NCBI GenBank assembly: GCA_020284085.1
Contig: JACEVL010000468.1
Location: forward strand, 1,545,501 to 1,609,500
DNA: 64,000 bases
Reading direction: 5' to 3'
Origin: Aporrectodea caliginosa
Taxonomy: Eukaryota > Annelida > Clitellata > Crassiclitellata > Lumbricidae
The notes beneath the pieces are model-generated. The model was not told the DNA's origin and did not search any database. It was given only the letters and a program-made list of their open reading frames with translations. Both the position numbers and the translations under genes were made by a program. Shown here piece after piece: positions 44,311-54,859 of this stretch. Each line of letters opens with the position of its first letter. Position 1 is the stretch's first letter.

Positions 44311-44959
44311 ATAGAGGAACTCTTTAGGTGGTAACAGAGGCGTCTATCCCCTCTAAGTCATTGGAGCAACTACCTCCTCCGCCCCCCTTCCCATAGTACG
44401 ACATTAAAAAATTTGAATCCCCTAATTTCGCAACGTGGTCTTCCCCCTATTTCTGGGATGGAGCATTTGCTCCAAGGTTTACATGGTGTAGACGCCCCTG
44501 GGTGGTAATGGTGGTGGGGCAGTGGCTACAATGGTGGAGGACGTGGAAAGTTTCGGAATTCAGGATCTATATTTAATCGTCGATAAAGAGGCATATTCAT
44601 TCTGTTCATGAAGGTATGCAAGCTGTACAGATATGTGAAACAAAATCGCAGAATTTTGTTTACAGATAGCCACGTACAGCAATTGGAATTTAGAACGCAA
44701 ATCTCTCCACCATGCATGCGCACATTCTATCTACTGTGCGTGGGGTATGAGAGCCACAAACAATACCGCAAAAGGACAACATTCACCTTAGTGCATTCAT
44801 CGTTTTGTAAATGGCCTTCGCTAATGATAAGTCAACACAGATTCACAAGACTCCCAGCTCATCGAGTATAGCCACACTTGCCTGACACCCGCGGCACACA
44901 TGGCTATCATTTACGATTGTAGGTCCTATCAATAATCCAGACCTGGTCAATTCATGATG

Positions 44960-45215
44960 AGCTGTGTTGATTCAATGTATTTGGATCCAATGACCAGCGT
45001 TTATTTGCCAGTGCTAGAGGTACCACTATTGGGCCCTCCCTATGGAATGCCCTTCCTTCCTCTCTACGTGTTACCATTCTTTCTGGGTCTCTTCCTACAG
45101 CCTTCTCCCTCTTCAAAACCTTCTTCTTCTCTATAGGGGTTCTCGCACTGGGAGCGCTACTGAATGGTCACTGCTGTGAGCGGCGCTATATAAATTAATA
45201 AATACAATATAACCT
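44960..45215 (+). mobile_element. LINE 3' fragment
   Basis: In the frame starting near 45013 it reads RGTTIGPSLWNALPSSLRVT, the ORF2 end motif. It is followed by GGAGCGCTACTGAATGGTCA and GCGGCGCTATATAAATTAAT with an AATACAATA tail. Confidence 0.75.
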
Positions 45216-46208
45216 TTACAAACCCGGGTGGCGCTGGTTAGAGTATTTATTGGGTAGACTGTGCTAGATTGACGTGTAGGTTTCTGTGTTTAAACTGAAG
45301 TCTGGAGTTCTGCATGATAAATTTAGGTTAACGTGTTGGTCTCCTATTTTAATTTAAAGTGCAGAACTTTCTAAATTATAATTATAGACTTTTTCTATAT
45401 TAAATTGAAGGCGGGCTCTGTGTCAAATCTGAGCGCTGGGTAATGCGCATAGTCTATTACGATGAAATGTTAGATCTTCTATAACAAATTTAAATCTGAT
45501 TTCTTTTCCAATTGAATTTGAATTGTGGATCTTCTAAATTGAATTACAATTTGGATCTTTCTATGTGAAGATAAAGTGTTGGCTTTCTATTAACTTTAAT
45601 GTGCAGAAATTTCTAAATTATATCGTTGTCGACGAGCTTTCTACGAACTATATTACTGTCTGTTGCTGAAAGCGATTGTCTTCAATATTTATATATTTCT
45701 CCTATTTAAAACACTTGTTACGCAAGAAAGGTCGGAAAATCTTAATGTAGTGCGCGGATGCACATTTGCCAGGGCAAAAAAACAAAAGCCAGAGTAAAAT
45801 AATAATTTTTGTCTACTGATTTAGATAATCATAACGAATTGATATTGAACATAATTTTATATTCAAAACTTTCCTTTCTCCATGATACATAAACCTAATA
45901 TTTTACACTCAGTGCTTCTAACTGGTTTGTTCCATAAGACTACCGTATGGCCCCTATGTCGACCAATGGAGACAAACAGGCAGCGTGCATCTTCCAATTG
46001 TAATGTTCCATGCATTCCATCAATAAATGATAACTAAGTCCGCGTCTCCCAATGCTGATGCTGCTGCTGCTTCTGCTGCTGCTGATCTGTCGGAATAGAG
46101 AAGCATTCTTCACCTGGCGCCCAATGCCACATTATAGTAAGGCACCTGAGGCATAAAATTTACACAGTACTTTTTCAATGTGGCCCAAAACTCTGGCTAG
46201 AGCCATAA
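45216..46208. other. Intergenic, no gene recognised
   Basis: AT-rich, with a repeated theme of TTCTAAATTA/AATTG phrases about every 60-80 bp between 45290 and 45650. A (CTG)n run lies near 46060-46085. Confidence 0.4.
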
Positions 46209-46345
46209 CTAATGGATCCTGAGTGGCCGAGTGGGTTGGTAGCCTGCTCGTCACGTCGGCGCCCCGGGTTCGCTTCCCGGTCAGGTCGATTTATCAGAGA
46301 TTAATTTCTCGGATCTTTACTGCGGGTGGCTCGGTCGCATTATAA
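46209..46345 (+). mobile_element. tRNA-derived SINE (Leu/Ser-like head)
   Basis: The A-box TGGCCGAGTGGGTTGGTAGC and the B-box GGTTCGCTTCC are spaced as in a tRNA. GTCAGGTCGATTTATCAG follows. There is no complete acceptor stem, so it is not a functional tRNA. Confidence 0.7.
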
Positions 46346-46393
46346 ACGTGGAGTACAATACAACACACAATACAACACATCACAATACAACTG

Positions 46394-46625
46394 GGGCGCG
46401 GTGGTTTGGGGGTATGTTCGGTGCCTTGCAGCTGGAGGGTTGCGGGTTCGAATCCACCTCAAAGTCGCCGCGTAGGGACCCTGGGCAAGTCCTTCACTCG
46501 CAATTGCTCATGCGCTTCGGCGTGAAACTCCGATTCAGCGTTCGAGCAGTAGTCGGGAGCGCCTCTGAATGGGAAATCTGTTAGGGGCGCTATAACAAGT
46601 GTTCAAATACAATACAAATACAATA
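46394..46625 (+). mobile_element. tRNA-derived SINE, near full length, with LINE-type tail
   Basis: Head with A-box-like GCGGTGGTTTGGGGGTATG and the perfect B-box GGTTCGAATCC. The body GTAGGGACCCTGGGCAAGTC is followed by CATGCGCTTCGGCGTGAAAC, and the 3' end is GGGAGCGCCTCTGAATGG ... GGGGCGCTATAAC plus (AATAC)n. The 3' end matches the LINE ends at 26510-26560, 35455-35520 and 45140-45205. An inverted copy is at 56592-56805. Confidence 0.85.
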
Positions 46626-46634
46626 ATACATCCA

Positions 46635-47110
46635 AATATGAACATATAACCCCTCTGCTTAAATCTCTGCATTGGCTTCCTGTTCAGCAAAGAAGTTTCA
46701 AACTGGGGCTCATAGTTTATAAAACTTTCAACTCTGACCAACCACAATATTTAAAATCTGTTCTTATATCTCTGACTTATCAATATTCAATGAGGTCATC
46801 TGATTGTCTTTGTCTGGTCATACCTATATCAAGAACTGTTCTCGGTGAACGAGCTTTTTCAGTTGCTGGGCCTGCCTTTTTGAACTCTCTTCCTGTATCT
46901 GTGCGCTGTGCTCAGTTGCTTGTGTCATTTCGTTCTCGGCTGACAACTTACCTCTTACAAATTGCTTATCCACCTTAGGCTGCCTCTCTGTCTCTTACGG
47001 ACTGATCTTCTGGATGTTGACCTGATTACGGATTGTTTTGATGCGCCATCGGTTGATGCCTTGTGCATTAGACACCGGCGCAATAGAAGTTGCTAATTAC
47101 ATTACATTAC
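46635..47110 (+). mobile_element. LINE 3' fragment
   Basis: Reads ITPLLKSLHWLPVQQRSFKL, then SISRTVLGERAFSVAGPAFL-like text and FLNSLPVSVRCAQ, ending at TAG 46976. The 3' UTR GATCTTCTGGATGTTGACCT, GCGCCATCGGTTGATGCC ends in (ATTAC)n. Same family as 11510-11660 and 34788-34865. Confidence 0.8.
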
Positions 47111-47754
47111 ATACATACATACGTAAGTACATAGGTACAACCTGGTACATACTTGCAAACATATGTCTATAATTTATGGTCCATAGCTAGCTACTTCAAG
47201 GATGCTTTATAAAATGTAAATTCTCAGCGCAAGTCCAGAGTTACACAATAGACAGACAGCATTATTAGAAATTTACAAATGTAGAACTGATCCATTGACT
47301 CTTTGACTCCAGAACAGAATCTCCGCCTGGACAGTTCAGCATGTAAAAGTCAATTAACAAGAATGGATGAATCAGGCGGAAGAGGTTTCCATGAACAGCG
47401 TAGTGAGAATTGGTTGGTCATCGGAAACAGAATCTTCACGTATCCATGCAGGTATCCTACAAACACGAAGAATCAGAAACACAGAATAATGACCGTAATG
47501 GTATTCAGCAGACCGTCACGGACATATCATCATCAGCCTATTGGAAACCGTGATTAATAATCCGATCATCGATCGATGACGAAGTCGGTCATGCGAGACG
47601 CACAGCACTCAATCGAAATCGATGACGATTGGAATGCTACGGATGGCCAGAGGAAAGCCATGAATCACTCACTGCCTCTGATCGATCGATTACCACAGCG
47701 AAGATTCAGCACTCGCTTTCAACAATATCTATAAATGTATATACATTTATATAA

Positions 47755-47760
47755 TTATAT

Positions 47761-47796
<36 letters not shown>

Positions 47797-47805
47797 TAAT
47801 ATATA
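47755..47805. repeat. (AT)n microsatellite
   Basis: An AT dinucleotide run of about 45 bp. Confidence 0.9.
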
Positions 47806-47879
47806 TGTAGGTGTGTAACTGTGTATGTGTCTAAATCAAAGTACAGACGTCATAATTGAATCACAGACAGAATCAGAGG

Positions 47880-48255
47880 CAAAGAAGGAATGAATAAAAG
47901 AAGGAAGGAAGGAAGGAAGGAAGAAGGATGGAAAGATGGAAGGAATTGGATGGATGAATGGATGAATTAATGAATGAAAAGAAGGAAGGAAGGAAGGAAG
48001 GAAGGAAGGAAGGAAGGAAGGAAGGAAGGAAGGAAGGAAGGAAGGAAGGAAGGAAGGAAGGAAGGAAGGAAGGAAGGAAGAATGGATTAAGGAAGAAAGG
48101 ATGGAAGGAGTGAATTGATTAAGTATGAAATGAAGGAATGAAGAAGGAATGAAGGAGGGAGGAGTGAAGGGATTGAGGATGGAATTATGGAGGGAAGGAA
48201 GGAATGAAGGAAGGAAGGAAAGAATGATGAGGGAGGAGGGAAGGAATGAAGGAAG
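47880..48255 (+). repeat. (GGAA)n purine tract
   Basis: GGAAGGAA repeats, uninterrupted for about 100 bp (47979-48080), with degenerate flanks. The minus-strand poly-FLPS frame is trivial. Confidence 0.95.
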
Positions 48256-48599
48256 TGAATATCGATTGTTTTCAGTTAATCTCGTTCTGCGGTGACGCGC
48301 TCCGGGACGTGGCGCCAGGATTCCCTCCTTGGGTCCGTCTGAATGGGTCCTAATAACCCCAACGCCGACTGACACCTTGACGCCCTCTAATCGCCCCGTC
48401 GACCGCCTCCTCCTTCTGCCTCCTTCTGCTTCCAGCCACTGGGGTAATTAGGCGCCGAACCCGATCTCCACGGACGACCAGAGGGCAGGGTGTCTAGACT
48501 CACGACGGACGCACGGACGGACGCACTATGCGTGTGTGTCTGTGTGTCTTTGCCTGTGGGTTTCTACGTGTCTTTGTGGTACTGTGTCTGTATGTGTTT

Positions 48600-48692
48600 C
48601 AGCGCTCGTGAGTAAGCTGGTGCCCTGCGCTTAGCTTTCAAGTGGCGCTTTAGAAGCTTGAAGTTTACGATTAAGATTACGATTACGATGTG
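48600..48692 (+). mobile_element. GATTAC-type SINE fragment
   Basis: GCGCTCGTGAGTAAGCTGGT, GCCCTGCGCTTAGCTTTC, GTGGCGCTTTAGAAG and GATTAAGATTACGATTACGA. Confidence 0.7.
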
Positions 48693-48719
48693 CGTTTAAG
48701 TCTGCGTGTGTGCCTCTTT

Positions 48720-48930
48720 TTGTATATATGTATGCATGTATGTGTATGTATGTATGTATGTATGTGTATGTATGTATGTATGTGTATGTATGCATGTATG
48801 TATGTATGTATGTATGTGTATGTATGTATGTATGTATGTATGTGTATGTATGTATGTATGTATGTATGTATGCTGAGAGCGAATCTGAATAGTTTGCGAG
48901 AGGCGTTACATAAATCTATGGATACGGTAT
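48720..48930 (+). repeat. (GTAT)n microsatellite followed by a retroposon end
   Basis: GTAT/GTGTAT repeats to 48870, then GAGAGCGAATCTGAATAG ... GAGAGGCGTTACATAAATC, a retroposon 3' end. Confidence 0.85.
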
Positions 48931-49142
48931 GAAGTATATATGTATGTTTGCATGTAGGTATAGGTATGTAGGTATGTGAGTGTATCTGGTTACTTGTTTC
49001 CGTGTGTGTTCGTGTTTATCTGCCTAGTTCTGCGTGTGTTTGCGTGTGTATGCGTCAACTCTGCCCGTGGCGACATGGCTCCGGCGAGTCAGAGGGAGGC
49101 AGGACACCGTATGTAACATTGATGTGTGCTAGTATTGCAAAA

Positions 49143-52100
49143 ATGGGAAGCACAGAAAGATTCTTGTTGCATCCAGAAATCATTGCAGAACTTAAAGCCG
49201 TGCCACAAGTGAAAATGATACAAGGAGATGTGCAAGCGAATGTAACGACGAGATTGCAGAGTCAGCGAAAGAAAGTGATAGAAGTCGAAGAGGAAAGTGA
49301 AACTGAAAGTTCAAGTGAAGAGGAAAACGAAAGTGATGATCAACAAAGTTTAATACAAGACGGTATAACAGCAGAAATGAGTGAACAAGAGATGGCTGCA
49401 TGCAAGAATGGTAATCTAAATGAAACGAAAGAGGATAATGAATGTGATGTGGAGATAGCAGATTTGTTTCAAGAAAATGAGAAAGATGAAGAACAACAGA
49501 TGCAGATTGCAGACGCAAAGAAATTCGAAGAACAGCAGAGACAAGATGAATCATTGAAAGCATGGTGGAATTTAGCGCCAGATAAAGAATCTGAATTCTG
49601 CGTGGTAAATGGCTTACTGTACAAGAGATATCGAATATTAGAGCAAACGATATATCAATTGGTGTTACCAAAAGAGCGACGAATGAAAGTGATGGAGTTG
49701 GCTCACGAATCAGTATTTGGAGGACATCTTGGAGAAGAGAAAACTAGAGAACGAATAAAGTTGTCTTTTACGTGGCCAAAGATGAGAAGAGATATAGTGA
49801 AATTTTGCAAATCATGTGAGAAATGTCAGTTAAAGGCAAGAAGTTTGGTGATGGACAGGGTTCCTATCACTCCAATTCCAAGAGAAGATGTGGCCTTTAG
49901 AAGAATTACGGTGGATTGTGTAGGACCAATCGAGCCAGCATCTGCTGCAGGTCACAAGTACTGTTTATGTATTGTCGATTCTTGCACAAGATGGCCTACA
50001 GTGTTTCTGTTGAAATCATTAACTGCGAAGGCTGTATGTGATGCTTTGATGGAGTTGTTCATGAACGTTGGTGTACCTTCAGTGATCACAAGTGACCAAG
50101 GAACAAATTTTACTGCGAGTCTGACAAGAGAATTTCTGAATTTAATGGGTTGTAGTCCAAGATTTGACACGCCAGGTCATCCAGAGGCAGCTGGACTAGT
50201 AGAAAGATGGAACCAAACATTCAAGAAAATGATCCATCATGTAATTGTTGACAATCCAAGGCAATGGCACAAAGTAATTCCGTTTACAGTGTGGGCATTA
50301 CGAGAAGTACCGAATGCAACTACTGGAATTGCTCCTTATATGTTGGTGTATGGAAAGATTCCGCGTGGACCACTGGCAATTCTAAAAGAAAGTTGGACAA
50401 GAGAAATTAATTTACCACCTCATATTGGAATCCAACCAGAAAAGTACTTGAAAGACATGAAAGCAAATATGGAAAAAGCATTACTGTTTGCAGAATCATA
50501 TACACGAGAGAAGCAATTACAGTATACGAATCAATACAACAAAAGAGCGAAACATAAAGAATTTGAACCGGGTGAAAAAGTTATTGTGTTGTATCCGACG
50601 TCAACAAATAAACTGATTTCACGATGGCATGGTCCATGTACTGTCATACAACGAAGGTCCAAGTACTCTTATTTGATTGATATGGGTGACGATTGTCGAA
50701 AGATAATTCACGCAAATAAAATCAGAAAGTACATTACAAGAGCAATGAGTTGTGGATTAATCGTTGAAGAAGATGAAGACTTTGGTTCAGTGGTTGAACT
50801 GCTGACGAAGAATGACTTGCAAGATGAAAAGAATTCACTGAATCTTGATCCTGAACAGATTAGTCATTTAACATTATCTCAACAAAAACAATTGCTGGAA
50901 GTACTGAACAGATATTCTGATCGATTTTCTGAAAAGCCTGGACTATGTACATTGGTTGAGCATGAAATTGAACTGAAACCGGAATTTCGTGAAAAAGAAT
51001 TTATGGCTTACCGAATTCCACTCATCTATCGAGCAGAAGTTGAACGACAAATTAAAGAAATGCTTCAAGCCAACATTATAAAACCATCTTCGAGCAGAAT
51101 GGCAAGTCCGCTGGTAATTGTTAAAAAGAAAGACGGTTCTCTGAGACTTGCCTGCGACTACAGATACATTAACTCGTTCACTGTGGATTGTAAATATCCA
51201 ATGCCGATTGTAAAAGATGTTTTGCACAAAGTTGGAAAATCAAATGTGATCTCGATTTTTGATTGTCGAAGTGCTTACTGGACTTGTCCTGTTAAGCAAA
51301 CTGATCAATGGAAAACTGCTTTTGTTACTCACAATGGACTGTACGAGTTTACTCGTGTTCCTTTCGGAATGATCAACTCAGGAAGAACATTTGTTAAAGC
51401 AATTAACATGGTTTTACAGCCTATAAATGAATTTGCTGAGCCCTATGTAGATGACATTGCTGTGCATTCAGATGACTGGAAGATTCATTTACAGCATTTA
51501 GATGCATATTTAATGCAAATGAGACTGCATAACATTACTCTGAACTTAAAGAAATGTATCTTTGGTAAGAGTGAGGTAAAGTTCATCGGTCATGTGGTTG
51601 GTTCTGGAACGATTCAAATGAATCCAGATAGAATTGAAAGTTTAATTAATTTGAAAACCCCAGAAACGAAGAAACAAGTTAAGCAATTGCTGGGATTTTT
51701 TGGTTACTATAGACAGTTTATCAAAGATTTTGCACAGATTGCGAAGCCTCTATCTGATTTGACAAGCAAACATGTTCCAGATAAGATTGATTGGACTGAT
51801 AGACATCAACAGGCATTTAATTTACTTAAAGATGCTGTACGCTCTAAAGTTGTTTTATATGTTTTTGATGTTGGAAAACCTTTTAATTTGTACTGTGATA
51901 GTAGTGATTTTGCAGTAGGAGCTGTTTTAACACAGATGGATGATAAGGGAATAGAACGCCCTGTATCATTTATAAGTCAGAAATTGACTGACACTCAGAA
52001 GAGATGGGCAACTGTAGAGAAAGAAGCCTATGCTATTGTTTGGGCTCTAAATAAGTTGAAAGAGATAATAATTGGATCTAAAGTTCACATCTTTACCGAT

Positions 52101-52247
52101 CACAATCCTTTAACTTATCTGACTGAATCTATGTCTAAGTCTGCTAAACTGGTGCGTTGGGCTTTAGCACTGCAAACTTTTGATGTAGAAGTTAATTATA
52201 AGAAAGGACGATTAAATGTTGTAGCAGATTGTTTATCTAGATTATAA
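49143..52247 (+). CDS. pol: Retrotransposon pol polyprotein: integrase, RT, RNase H
   Basis: The open frame begins at 49002, but recognisable element sequence starts at the Met at 49143 (codon 48), so that start is used. An acidic linker lies at about residues 94-113 (numbered from 49002). A zinc-binding HHCC module has H235, H242, C272 and C275. The integrase core has D305, D365 and E401, an exact DD35E spacing. Reverse transcriptase follows, with DGSLRLACDYRYIN, FDCRSAYW and the catalytic YVDD at 815-818. RNase H follows, with YCDSSDFAVGAVL (D966), VEKEAYAIVWAL, FTDHNPLTYL and a terminal VADCLSRL. The order is reversed relative to ordinary gypsy elements. No stop or frameshift interrupts about 1034 codons, which suggests a young insertion. 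Protease and gag are missing. Confidence 0.9.
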   Translation: MGSTERFLLHPEIIAELKAVPQVKMIQGDVQANVTTRLQSQRKKVIEVEEESETESSSEEENESDDQQSLIQDGITAEMSEQEMAACKNGNLNETKEDNECDVEIADLFQENEKDEEQQMQIADAKKFEEQQRQDESLKAWWNLAPDKESEFCVVNGLLYKRYRILEQTIYQLVLPKERRMKVMELAHESVFGGHLGEEKTRERIKLSFTWPKMRRDIVKFCKSCEKCQLKARSLVMDRVPITPIPREDVAFRRITVDCVGPIEPASAAGHKYCLCIVDSCTRWPTVFLLKSLTAKAVCDALMELFMNVGVPSVITSDQGTNFTASLTREFLNLMGCSPRFDTPGHPEAAGLVERWNQTFKKMIHHVIVDNPRQWHKVIPFTVWALREVPNATTGIAPYMLVYGKIPRGPLAILKESWTREINLPPHIGIQPEKYLKDMKANMEKALLFAESYTREKQLQYTNQYNKRAKHKEFEPGEKVIVLYPTSTNKLISRWHGPCTVIQRRSKYSYLIDMGDDCRKIIHANKIRKYITRAMSCGLIVEEDEDFGSVVELLTKNDLQDEKNSLNLDPEQISHLTLSQQKQLLEVLNRYSDRFSEKPGLCTLVEHEIELKPEFREKEFMAYRIPLIYRAEVERQIKEMLQANIIKPSSSRMASPLVIVKKKDGSLRLACDYRYINSFTVDCKYPMPIVKDVLHKVGKSNVISIFDCRSAYWTCPVKQTDQWKTAFVTHNGLYEFTRVPFGMINSGRTFVKAINMVLQPINEFAEPYVDDIAVHSDDWKIHLQHLDAYLMQMRLHNITLNLKKCIFGKSEVKFIGHVVGSGTIQMNPDRIESLINLKTPETKKQVKQLLGFFGYYRQFIKDFAQIAKPLSDLTSKHVPDKIDWTDRHQQAFNLLKDAVRSKVVLYVFDVGKPFNLYCDSSDFAVGAVLTQMDDKGIERPVSFISQKLTDTQKRWATVEKEAYAIVWALNKLKEIIIGSKVHIFTDHNPLTYLTESMSKSAKLVRWALALQTFDVEVNYKKGRLNVVADCLSRL

Positions 52248-52342
52248 GATTGTTTATTTTACTGTATTATATAGTATTAAGTTTATTGCATAATTTAGTA
52301 CCTGATGATTTCGCAAATTTTTAAGTTTAATTTGCTCAATCC

Positions 52343-52359
52343 AAAGAAAGGGAAGGAGG
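52343..52359 (+). promoter_or_regulatory. Polypurine tract of the retroelement
   Basis: AAAGAAAGGGAAGGAGG, 96 bp after the pol stop and 3 bp before the TGTGAACT start of the putative LTR. This is the expected plus-strand priming site. Confidence 0.75.
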
Positions 52360-52362
52360 TAA

Positions 52363-52895
52363 TGTGAACTAATGTTTTGCATATATAATGAGCACAGGTG
52401 TTCCTTAGGTTGATATATATATAATGTGTATCGATTGTTAAGCGGTTTTAGTCTTAGGCCTTAGTTGCGCTGTCGGCTCGTGGGCGCTTGGCCTAAAGTA
52501 GCCTAAACTTTGGCTGACGATAGATTCTCTACACGTGCAGTTAGCGCGCCAAACTTAGAAACTGCTGATGACAGTGAATTTGAACAATACAGTGTAGTAG
52601 TTGGTTTAATGCAGTAGAGAGCTGTATGTTAGAAGTTACCGTTGAGTGGTAATTGATAAGAACTTTGATATTAAGTGTACGTTTGAAATAACTGTGTTTG
52701 AAGAAAGGAGAAACATTCAAAGAACTGTGTCAATTTAATTCTTAAACAGTTAGAAGACGTTGAGCAATTTATATGTAGAGATAAGGAAAGTTCTTGAGGT
52801 AGGTCACAACTAAGAAAGAAAAGAGTTGGTGACAGTGCAGAATTAAATTGTATAAATAATATCTTTAATTGCAGATGTCTGGTCTACTAAACACA
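52363..52895 (+). repeat. Putative 3' LTR
   Basis: Starts TGTGAACTAATG after the polypurine tract and ends near CTAAACACA, giving TG...CA ends of about 533 bp. TATATATATAATG lies near the start. The right border is inferred because there is no second LTR to compare; hAT-like sequence begins within about 15 bp. Confidence 0.55.
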
Positions 52896-52902
52896 GAAGT
52901 TA

Positions 52903-53400
52903 GGCCTACATGGGAGTAACCTGTCACTGGATCGATGCATGTGCATTTGAGCGAAGCTCAGTTGCCTTAGCATGCAGACCTTTTGTTGGATCACACACGT
53001 GTGATGGAGTAGCGCAACTCATCTATGTAATACATTATGATCTCGGTCTGACACATGACAAAATTGTTGCTACTACTTCTGACAATGACTCCAATTTTGT
53101 TAAGCATTCAGAGTTCAGTGTTACTATTTTTCATTCCAGAAATACTATAGTGAAGGTGATCAAGATAAGGAAAAGATGCTTTCAAAACTGGTCTGGTTGT
53201 GGAGTCTCTGGTTCTAGTTTGTTCAAAGTAATTTGATTTTACAGATGTAATTTGAAATTACAAATTACATGAAAAAATGTAATTCAATTACAAATTACAA
53301 ATTACATTGATCCAGAGCAACAAATTACAAATTACCAATTACAATTGTAATTCAAATTACGTAATTTCAATTACACCAATTAAATTACTGCCCATCTCTG
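52903..53400 (+). pseudogene. hAT transposase fragment and right terminus
   Basis: GVTCHWIDACAFERSSVALA, then CRPFVGSHTCDGVAQLI and LTHDKIVATTSDNDSNFVK, is the conserved core of hAT (ZBED-type) transposases, without its zinc finger or catalytic C-terminus. It is followed by (AATTAC)n-rich sequence (53235-53385) and the terminus ACTGCCCATCTCTG at 53387-53400, whose complement CAGAGATGGGCAGT is a classic hAT end. It is a deletion derivative cut on the left by the retroelement or a rearrangement. Confidence 0.75.
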
Positions 53401-53499
53401 TCAACTTATGGGTAATTTAGACTAAAAGAAGAACGGAACAGCAGCAGCCTGTTCTGGCTATTCAAACCGTTCCGCTTCTCAAAGCTGGAACGGCTGAGT

Positions 53500-53735
53500 G
53501 AGTCGAGTCATGCCCGGATATATGTTCCTCCTGCGCTCATGCCTGCCTTCCGATTTTGTGTCTAAATAATCTGGTTCCGACTAGTTGGCTTACTTTTTGG
53601 CGCCGAGGAAATAATAGAGATTACGATTAGGTAGTTAACAGGAAGGACCTTGACTATATGTCGTAATCATAATCGCAATTGCAGACTGCATTCCTTAAGC
53701 GCCCAGCTTGAAAGGGCGCTTCATGAAAACCAAGT
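53500..53735. mobile_element. GATTAC-type SINE copy followed by an inverted copy
   Basis: 53500-53636 (+) ends GGCGCCGAGGAAATAATAGA then GATTACGATTAGG. 53660-53730 (-) reads TCGTAATCATAATCGCAATT then AAGCGCCCAGCTTGAAAGGG. Confidence 0.6.
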
Positions 53736-53889
53736 TAGGCATGCAATACAAAACGTTTTGCAACTGTTAGAACAGATAGCCTACAAGTCTGTCGTTCGTT
53801 CGCCATTCATCGGTCTTTACTGTATGTTTCTATGCACAAACTAATTGTATCCTTCTCCTCTTGCCTTCTGTTTATCGGTTTGCTCTTTG

Positions 53890-54130
53890 CCCGATAGAGC
53901 ATTGGATAACACACTGGCGTAGAGAGCGAGAGGTACCGAGTTCGAGCCCGTATGGGCGGACATGCTTTGTAGGCTGCTAATAGCGCCGTGTATTGCAGGC
54001 TGTCTGTTCTGTTAGTAGTTAAGATTTATGTCTTCTGTCATTTGTGTTCTTGTGAATTGTTTCAATTGCATAACATGTAAATGTACAGCGCAGTGCGTTT
54101 GTCAGGCGCTTAATTAAATAAAAAGATATT
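53890..54130 (+). mobile_element. tRNA-derived SINE
   Basis: A-box-like CCCGATAGAGCATTGGATAA and B-box-like GAGTTCGAGCCC, with a 3' end GTCAGGCGCTTAATTAAATA and an AAAAGATATT tail. Confidence 0.65.
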
Positions 54131-54184
54131 AAGAGATATTATTATTATTATTATTATCTTCACTTGGTATCTCTGCAAAACCCA

Positions 54185-54285
54185 TCTGACCTGACGCAGC
54201 GCCTGCGAAATGACTGGTGCTCTGTACCTGTAACTTTCAAGTAGCACTTTAGATATTATCGAGTTTAACATATTACGTTGATTGC
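54185..54285 (+). mobile_element. GATTAC-type SINE fragment
   Basis: TGACCTGACGCAGCGCCTGC, GACTGGTGCTCTG and AAGTAGCACTTTAGATATTA match the SINE 3' half. Confidence 0.6.
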
Positions 54286-54534
54286 AGACAAAATGTTTGC
54301 TTCTGATGATTGTAATCGTATTCTTGCTCGACTTTATTGTTTCCTGTTAATTAAAATTACAGCTGAAAATTACTTTGATTTTGTCACACAATGAAATATT
54401 ACACACATCTAATACATTGAGGCCTATTGCTTAGGTTGCTCAGTCATGTTGCATTGAGGCATAGGGCCTGTTATCCTGTCGAATGTGACCAGCACTGGCC
54501 TGTATCGGTTAGAGCGTTCGTTCCACCTGCCTCT

Positions 54535-54558
54535 GTGTGTGTGTGTGTGTGTCTGTGT

Positions 54559-54589
<31 letters not shown>

Positions 54590-54590
54590 C
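54535..54590 (+). repeat. (TG)n microsatellite
   Basis: TGTG dinucleotide run with TCTG interruptions. Confidence 0.9.
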
Positions 54591-54666
54591 AAATCTTGAT
54601 TCGCATATAGGCAGCCGATGGTGGGTTATTTCAGAGATTTTAATCTAGGTCTAATGCGGTTCGTAC

Positions 54667-54845
54667 ACGACAATCCGAGAGAAAAAACAAATCTTTGAAC
54701 TACGTAGTCATGAAAGGGATTCGATTTGTCTGTTACAGTAATGGGACTGCGTAACGTCTTTTTGCATGTACAAGGATGTGACATCGAATCGATACCTTTT
54801 CATGACTACTTATTTCAAACATTTGTACTTCTCTCGGATTGTCGT
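54667..54845. repeat. Inverted repeat, ~64-bp arms, 51-bp loop
   Basis: Left arm 54667-54729 (ACGACAATCCGAGAGAA ... TAGTCATGAAAGGGATTCGA) and right arm 54781-54845 (ATCGATACCTTTTCATGACT ... CTTCTCTCGGATTGTCGT) are complementary with a few mismatches. It could be a fold-back MITE or a hairpin transcript. Confidence 0.8.
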
Positions 54846-54859
54846 AAGCCACAGAACGA

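Larger units (their letters stand above)
49119..52895 (+). mobile_element. 5'-truncated Gmr1-like Ty3/gypsy retrotransposon
   Basis: A long pol ORF with integrase before reverse transcriptase, then a polypurine tract and a TG...CA LTR-like end. No gag, protease or 5' LTR is seen: sequence left of about 49100 is GTAT microsatellite and unrelated. Ty3/gypsy elements with the copia-like order INT-RT-RH are known as the Gmr1 group. Without the 5' LTR the element cannot be autonomous. Confidence 0.85.

Noticed and set aside
46209..46470. Functional tRNA genes
   Set aside because: A- and B-boxes are present, but acceptor stems and tRNA ends are lacking and SINE bodies follow.
47836..48375. 179-codon minus frame rich in FLPS
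   Set aside because: Translation of the GGAA tract.
49002..49142. First 47 codons of the retroelement frame as protein
   Set aside because: Derived from GTGT-rich flanking sequence; no similarity to gag or protease.
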